From Lactifluus volemus (taxonomy: Eukaryota > Basidiomycota > Agaricomycetes > Russulales > Russulaceae): a stretch of 64,000 bases of DNA. Under the pieces are notes generated by a model. The model did no database searches, was not told the origin of the DNA, and saw only the letters and a program-made list of their open reading frames with translations. Location: contig WTXI01000013.1 of the NCBI GenBank assembly GCA_022376515.1, positions 1 to 64,000 of the forward strand, in the 5' to 3' direction. Positions 57,951 to 64,000 of this stretch are shown here, piece by piece. A program made the position numbers and the translations under genes. Within the stretch, counting starts at the first letter, position 1, and every line of letters begins with the position of its first letter.

Positions 57951-59772
57951 ATGGTGAATTTCCACAGTCCCGAGCTAGTCTCGGAGGATTTATGTTCGTC
58001 TTCTTCTGCGACATAATTGGAGCGCCTGAGTGAACGCGTTTTTTTCAACAGGGGTGGCGGTGAAAGTCTGGCATGCTTTTGATGGCCTTTTCCTGTGTGT
58101 TTCTCGCCTTCCATCAGACTTGTTGTGCCAACTAACCTTCTGCCTTTTTGCTAGTTGGGAATTCTTCACTACTCTGGACTATGAGTGGAATATTATCCGA
58201 GGTCGTCGGCCCTTTCGTTGGACAATATGGGTTGGGCTTCTTTGGGCCCTCCTCGCACGCGTCGGGCTGATGTCCCTCTTACATTAGATTTACTCCCTTA
58301 CGCGGATCGCCACCCTTGTGGCCGTAATCCTCAATATAGTCGGTGTTGATATCTCGAGACCAATCAACTGTCAGGTACGTACCGTGTCCCACGTCTGCCT
58401 TCTACATCCTTTTGATCGGTATCGATCCCAAGCTTTGGGTCGTCTTCCAATCCGTGAGCATCACTTCAGCCTCTTCCAGGAACACGAATCGATGACCGCC
58501 TTGTTCTCTTCTCATCCCTGTTCTAGATCTTCGCGTACCTAGCGTTTTCCGGCGCTTCGCTTTTGATAGTACTTCGCATGTATGTCGGGCCCCCTTCCTT
58601 TCACATTCCAATTTTTGGAAACAAGATCTCATGGTGGTGTCAGCTTTGTTCTTTGGAACAAAAATAAGATCCCTCTGGTGCTTGCAACCAGTGTATGGGG
58701 GACAAACATCGCTTTCTTCATCCGGGGTGAGTCTCCTTGTTCCCCACCGTAGATGGACCGAGAATCTCATGCGATCGCGATTTACAGGGATTGTAAAGGT
58801 GAATATGGAAGTTAACTACGATGTCGTCCTCTGGGCTTATCCATCCTCAGCTCCGATCCGCGTGGGAAACTGAGCAAACCAACTGCGAAATTCTTAACAC
58901 GGAGAGCACCAAAGCCAGTGTCCTTGTCACGCTCGTTACCAACATTATCCTGTTTCATATCATGTTTGCTGGCCTGCTCCACCTACGCCGTCAAGGCGGC
59001 AACATGCCCGGTCTATGGAGAACCCTATGGAGACAGGTAAATAGTAACATATTTAGTACTTTCAACAGTCTGATGTATTTTTAAGGGTATCATTTGGTTC
59101 TTTCTCGCCATTGTGGCCGGGATCCCTCCAATGGTTTGTCTGGCTTGCTCATTGACACATCTCCCTTGTGCTTATCGCAATCTGGTGTCTCAGGTGTTCA
59201 TTTTTTTGGATCTGAACGGTAGATTTCTTTCTCTGCAGTTCACTGGTGAAGACAGTTGACCGATCTCTTCTACTCGAAAATTTAGACGCGTTCAACCTTG
59301 TGCGTTGTTGCTTTGCTTTAGAGTTGGGAACAGCTTCTGATTCCCTACACTTTTAACATAGATGTTTCAGATGCCGTCGCTGATCATCATGTCAATCGCT
59401 GCAACACAAATGTATCGCTTCCTAACAGACTTTTACTCTTCCGAACTGTATGGCCTTCCTGACCTTACTTTCTCTCCCTACTCATCTGATCGATTTTGCA
59501 GCAGTGACTCCTCTCGACATAGTGGGCGCGTCTCATCGGATGTTAAGCGAGTGTCTGCTGGGCCCATCCCACTCAACCGAATGCAAGTGGCCGTACACAC
59601 TGCACACGAGCAGTATCCAGCGTCGCAGACAAGTCATATTGGTTCGTGTGTCAGCATGGGCGAGCAGCTGCGCGTCAAACCACACGGACTAGGATCAGAC
59701 GACGACGACCTTGAGGGTGGCTTGGAGAAAATAAGTGCAGCTGACTTCGACGAAGTACCTCACGCTATTTGA
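57951..59772 (+). CDS. 7TM receptor-like membrane protein, divergent single copy
   Basis: Exons 57951-57993, 58052-58094, 58155-58230, 58288-58374, 58433-58453, 58527-58579, 58644-58726, 58788-58798, 58851-59036, 59086-59133, 59194-59218, 59286-59299, 59362-59447 and 59502-59772. They sum to 1047 bases, giving 348 residues; keeping the last 54-base intron would also stay in frame. Order: N-terminus 'MVNFHSPELVSEDL', TM1, 'WEFFTTLDYEW', 'RRPFRWTIW', TM2 'LTRIATLVAVILNIVGV', Cys in 'RPINCQ', TM3 'SLLIVLRI', 'WNKNK', TM4 'VWGTNIAFFI', Cys in 'TNCEILN', TM5, basic loop 'WRTLWRQ', TM6 'IIWFFLAIVAGIPPM', TM7 'SLIIMSIAATQMYRFL', acidic tail. It ends 'DEVPHAI', not -SPV. Outside the repeats; probably closest to the ancestral locus. 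Confidence 0.88.
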
Positions 59773-60984
59773 AAAATCAGTTATACTATTATATTACTCG
59801 TCGTTGCACGAGCTTGTATGTATTCTCGCAGATGGGTGAAATAGTTGGAGGATATCATACCATAATCTGTACATGGACATTTTGGAAAAAATGGTCATCA
59901 CATACTGAAAATTAATCAATACGTGACCTGTAGAGTTTTCTATGAGCGCCAGGAACGTTCCGAGTCACCCGTCGGAAAAGCCCAGATGGGGATAAATGTC
60001 GCAGCACTACACCACATGAAGTTAGCTTGCACTAACTGTGAACTTCCGTCTTCCGTTCGCCCTTCCTTTCACAGAAGATTGGGTGAATTCTTATATACAA
60101 AGCATCCATATCAGAGACAAAGGGTGGTAGAATCAGTGTGGGTGCATTGGGAGCGCACGGGCCCGGGGCACGTGCATCCCGGCTGATTCCCACCTTGGCC
60201 GAGAAGCTAGCTTATACAGTTGAACCTTGAAAGTCAACGTTGAGTGACAAGTGCTTCGAAACGTAGCAATGATGTTCCTTGGCAGTGTAAAGATGAATCA
60301 AGGATGCTGATGGTGTCCCTTAGAGCCATGTGGCCTCTAGGTTGCAACCTACCTCTTCTCATTCATATACTTTATACGGATGCGGTGCGGTAACGAGCGC
60401 TGTGGGTAAGTCAATAAAGTTGAAACGCACTGTAAGACTGTTCAATTGCCGGACACAATAGCAGAAACAATCAAGCCATATAGAGTATAGAGAAAGAAAT
60501 GGGACTAAGTTGTCCGAACATCGGAAACCTCTATTGTAAGTTCCGTTAGACCGATCTGAGCTCCGAGCTGAGGAAATCGACGTCCCTATGTACCCTTCTT
60601 AGCGAGCGTTACATATCAAATTGGTGAACAGCACCTTTAACGTACCTTGTCACTCATTGGATGTCAGAGAATCATGATAGAGTTCTCTATTCCCAAGAAG
60701 GACAAGACTCCCGAGGGCAACGCGATCACGATGTGCAAGCCGTGAGAGAAGAACTGAATTTTACAGTTGACCTTTCCTTTTTTTATGTCGAACACTTCGC
60801 ACACAAACAAGGCGTTGTTTGCGTATTGTCGTCACGGTACTGTACTGATCGTGAGAAGCCGAAGTGGTGTGTGAACTTAGAGGGCGCTAGTGCCCGGGGC
60901 TGCTGCAAACAAATCCAAGTGGTGGCGCTTGACCAGGAACAACGGAGTCGGAGTCGGGCAGGGTGAACTCATTACTGAACAACA
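59773..60984. other. Intergenic region
   Basis: No gene supported. A 101-codon frame at 60661-60966 has no recognisable features. The right part should hold the promoter of the BBC1-like gene. Confidence 0.5.
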
Positions 60985-62649
60985 ATGGCACCATTTTCCG
61001 GCAAGCATAAACTCAGTCGTCCTTTGAGGGATTCAACTAATTGTTTAATTGTACAGTCTCAGATTTGAAAGACAGGGCGTCACAGGTGAAGAGCGCTGGC
61101 CTTAAATCTTATAGTTCGGCACGAGACAAGCTTTCCAGTCAGTCTAACGCGTCTAGAACGAAGCCGCCGCTCCCACCGCCTAGGAGGACAACTCAGAACC
61201 ATGGGAATTCAAATGAGACCACAGATGTCGAAAAGATTGATTGGGCTAACCTTTCCGAGGATGACAAGCAAGCTTTCTTTACATGGCTCGACGAGTTCTT
61301 CGCTCGGTATTTGAACTTGACTATTCCCGCACCTCGAGTCACTGCAAGTTCGGATAGTTCAGGTGATCAGACTGCACGGTCACCGCGAAACTCGCCATCG
61401 CTCCCGCCCCGAGGCGTTGGTTCTCGTATCAATCAGAACGTCGTCCCTGACCCTCCCAATGAGGTCCCAGCCAGTCGCCGGAATTTACCCCCTGTGTTGT
61501 CGCAGCACGGTCCTGTATGTCCTCCTTTTCTTGTGCTGCTCGTCAACAGCATCATTCAGACTGTCACAGCCGAAGATCAATGTCTCAACCAAGCCATCGG
61601 GACCTACTATACTGCAAGAGCAGCCAGACCCGCCTCCGAGTCGGCCGGGCTCAGGTTCAGTTACGAGACCCTCACATTCCATAGAATCCAGTATGTGAAC
61701 GCTATTCTATATCCTCCTGTTTCGTTCCACCTCATGCTCTACTGTACCAGCCGACCTCCAGATGTCGTTCCCTCCATCTACAGTGAATGGCTCCGCCGCC
61801 GCCGACCTCGCATCGTTCATGCATCCCTCCACACCTTGGGACACCGAGTGGTATGCCTTCAACCCGCCGATGCCACCATACCTAAAAGGATCCTCGGACA
61901 TGCGCTTCGCGGGATCCTTCGGTACCTCGGGCGGTACAAAGACCGCGCGTGGTGTGATCCTTTTCTCCGACCTTAGCATGTGCTGGTACTCCGTGACATT
62001 TGGAAATGGAGGCGTCACGCGCTGGGCGCGCTTTCTGCCATGCCCCGCGCCCATGTCCGGCGCTGCACTGCAACGGGCAGCGAAAACCCACGGCGCGGCC
62101 GTGGCGACATTTGCCAAGGACGCGGCAGCATCCGGCCGGCCCGTGGCCCGCGGTGAGTGTTGGGACATCGCGAATGAGGGACTACAATATGCCGCTTCTC
62201 TTTACGGGCCTAATAACGCCCCGGTTTTGAGCACCTCCCGCGCACACGGTCATTTACTTTATTGTGGAAAACCCGGGATGGGGAGATGGCGTGGTGGGGA
62301 TGACCGATTCCGCGCCGGCGACATTGTCGAGTGGCGTGAGGTCCGCATTGGCGCAGCACGGCCCGGTGCGTTTGCTATCCTGGGTAACCCAGACCACACT
62401 GCCGTGCTCGTTCAAGATACTGTCCCCCGCCGCGTTGTCGGAGATGGAGAAAGTGTAATGCCTGCCGATGTTGGTGTTTTGACAGTCGTGGAGCAGTCGG
62501 CAGGGCATGCGCCCAAACGGGACTCATATGATCTCGCCAAGTTACAGAAGGGAGAAGTCTGGGTATACCGTCCGGTGTCGATGGTCGAGTATGTAGGTTC
62601 GGCGTTGAACATCGATATTCCCCCTGGACTTGAGACGTATAGCGTGTAG
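60985..62649 (+). CDS. BBC1/AIM3-domain protein (myosin-I/actin-patch regulator family), no SH3 domain
   Basis: Exons 60985-61000, 61057-61514, 61570-61690 and 61751-62649 give 497 residues in one frame. The 16-base first exon ('MAPFS') ends at a GC donor (GCAAGC); I chose it because it supplies a start and the phase for 'VSDLKDRASQVKSAG', which resembles the usual N-terminus of basidiomycete members. Next come Pro-rich stretches ('PPLPPPRRT', 'SLPPRG') and the conserved 'EDDKQAFFTWLDEFF'. The large C-terminal domain has a cysteine-proteinase-like fold, with Cys in 'RGECWDIANEG' and His in 'PDHTAV', plus 'RWRGGDDRFRAGDIVEWREV' and 'GEVWVYRP'. Yeast Bbc1 has an N-terminal SH3 domain that binds type I myosins; here none is seen, and the Pro-rich part could instead be an SH3 ligand. 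Confidence 0.87.
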
Positions 62650-62743
62650 GATCACGATCATGATCATGTATATCCGTAGTTATGTGTGATTCCCCATGTA
62701 GAGATAACCACTTTTCTGGAAATCCGGAAGTTGTCCAAATATA
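62650..62743. other. Short convergent intergenic gap
   Basis: The BBC1-like and TMA64 genes face each other with only 94 bases between their stop codons, so their 3' UTRs must overlap or be very short. Confidence 0.7.
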
Positions 62744-64000
62744 CTACTTTTTCTTTTTATCTGCTAAATCTGAGACTTCGATCCACTTCTTTGGCACCCC
62801 TAGGCTACCTAGCAGCTCGAGCACCGCCGGGATCTGCTTGCCCTGGACCATCACTTCGTGTCCACCTCCAGCAACAGGGGACACTGTACACCTCGCTTTA
62901 GAAAGAGAAGTATTTCTCATCCAGAAAGACAGAAACATACCCGAGGTCGAAGATGCACAGCGCACTCGCAATGCCTCGGCTAGAGCTTCCGCAGTGTGTT
63001 GAAACGGTTCGATCCCCGTTATCAGCGTGCTCGCTTTACGTCCCTGCCTAATCTTGATGGCCACAGAAATCGGGCGCAGCGCACCCTTCTTGGTGATGGA
63101 TGCCTCTCCACCTATTGTGATTCTGTACCAGGGTTGCATACGGCTGCACAGGGCGGTCAGTGTATCTTCACGCTTAGCAAACTCCGGTGCGGGCGTCGCG
63201 CCCTTGGCGTTTGGGGAGCCGTAGAGCGCGAGGGAAAATACCGCATTCGCGTTGACGTTGAGGTACTGTTGCTTGACACGGTTGACAAGGTCGTGTTTCT
63301 CAACGTATGCGAGTAGTGCGGACTTGACTTCTGTGAGGGTGTATAACGCGCCTGTGCTGCAATTGTTTCAGCACCATCAGCGAAAGGATAATCAATAAAA
63401 TCGTTATGCCGTACTCGATCCCAAGTCCTTGAAGAGCGGCAAGGTGTCGAGATGTGGCTTCCATAATTCCGTCACCGACATGCTTTTCTCAGCGTTCGCA
63501 GCATCTGTCGCTTCCTGCGCTTCGCGCTCCTCAGCGCGTCGTCTCCGCTCATCTTCCTCCCCAACTGTGCGATGACGACGATGGGACACGACGTCTGCAT
63601 GAGTAGAATACACTGCCACGACGACCGCGTCCGGTCGGGTGTCTTTCAGCTTCAGTAAACCTCCTTTCTCTGATGCGCGCAGGAAGGCTGATAGGGACTT
63701 GAATGTGGAATGTTTGATGTCCACAGGTGTGGTAGTTGTCCGCGAAAAGGGACGGGCAGGGAGGATGTGTGCGGTGTAGAGCGTTGTCGTAGGCATTGGG
63801 AAGGCGGACGATGGGAGAGCAGCGAGAGTCGTTCCAAGAGCCTGCAAAAGCGCAGCTCGCAGACGAGCAGATACTTCTAATAGTCCCAGCCAGCTTATCA
63901 GGAAAAAGTAAGAGCTTAATGAGCATCCACGTTACCTTCGGGAGTGAGTTTCTCATCAGTCTCGGGTTCCGCAACAGAGACACCCTGCGCCTCAGCAGGA
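62744..64000 (-). CDS. TMA64: Translation initiation factor eIF2D (TMA64/ligatin), C-terminal part
   Basis: Exons (minus) from beyond 64000 to 63936, then 63415-63876, 62941-63356 and 62744-62883. Introns have GT-AG ends and phases match. The SWIB/MDM2-like middle region reads 'LRAALLQALGTTLAALPSS', 'DIKHSTFKSLSAFLRASEK' and 'VTELWKPHLDTLPLFKDLG', followed by 'LTEVKSALLAYVEKHDLVN'. The C-terminal SUI1 domain has 'GALRPISVAIKIRQGRKAST', 'EALAEALRVRCASSTS', 'HEVMVQGKQIPAVLELLGS' and 'VPKKWIEV', ending in a lysine run. Known role: GTP-independent delivery of tRNA to the P site and recycling of 40S subunits. The 5' part lies outside the window. Confidence 0.94.

Noticed and set aside
17927..59772. 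7TM genes as STE3-type mating pheromone receptors
   Set aside because: The characteristic STE3 residues and intron layout are absent, and no small CaaX-ending pheromone precursor was seen near the genes.
1..64000. tRNA, rRNA or CRISPR features
   Set aside because: No tRNA-like box A/box B pair with a cloverleaf, no rRNA stretch and no short regularly spaced repeats were seen; CRISPR is not expected in a fungal nuclear sequence.

Overview
The window is nuclear DNA from a basidiomycete, most likely a mushroom-forming Agaricomycete. Evidence: short GT-AG introns of about 50-60 bases, a chromodomain-bearing Ty3/gypsy retrotransposon, a decayed STAND/NACHT-type N-terminus, and three conserved fungal housekeeping genes at the edges. 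These are the C-terminal end of the Golgi protein CASP (COY1) at 1-997, a BBC1/AIM3-domain protein at 60985-62649, and the translation factor eIF2D/TMA64 at 62744-64000. All assignments come from reading the translation and splice sites by eye; no database search was run.

Layout. 1-997: end of CASP. About 1248-2230 (minus): broken STAND N-terminal domain. 2430-3352: low-complexity or unrecognised DNA. 3353-11118 (minus): Ty3/gypsy chromovirus-type element with two LTRs, a self-priming type primer-binding site, gag, PR-RT-RNaseH, a frame-broken integrase, and a chromodomain with a long Cys/His-containing tail. 11119-27610: three diverged direct repeats of 4.8-6.0 kb, each with one minus-strand seven-transmembrane (7TM) gene (first broken, second and third intact). 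27611-56893: three tandem units (10.6, 10.3 and 8.4 kb; the second and third nearly identical), each with two plus-strand 7TM genes (types A and B) plus a truncated third copy. 57951-59772: one more, divergent 7TM gene. 59773-64000: intergenic DNA, BBC1-like, TMA64.

The window is dominated by thirteen loci of one 7TM family: ten gene-length and three truncated. The family has no function known to me. Its genes share 14 exons, including tiny exons of 21, 11, 25 and 14 bases whose phases fit exactly. The protein has a short N-terminus, seven hydrophobic segments, a cysteine at the top of TM3 and one in the TM4-TM5 loop (the arrangement of the GPCR disulfide), basic cytoplasmic loops, and a variable acidic tail that mostly ends in -SPV. 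I propose an orphan receptor-like family expanded by local duplication. This is the most interesting content of the window.

The array is in flux. Units differ by kilobase indels, one carries a fresh 5'-truncated LINE insertion with a 14-bp target duplication, one contains an inverted segment of about 120 bp, and one gene has lost the splice donor of its 11-base exon. The retroelement abuts the left edge of the array without a target-site duplication, and its LTRs diverge only on one side of the transcription start, which suggests recombination there.
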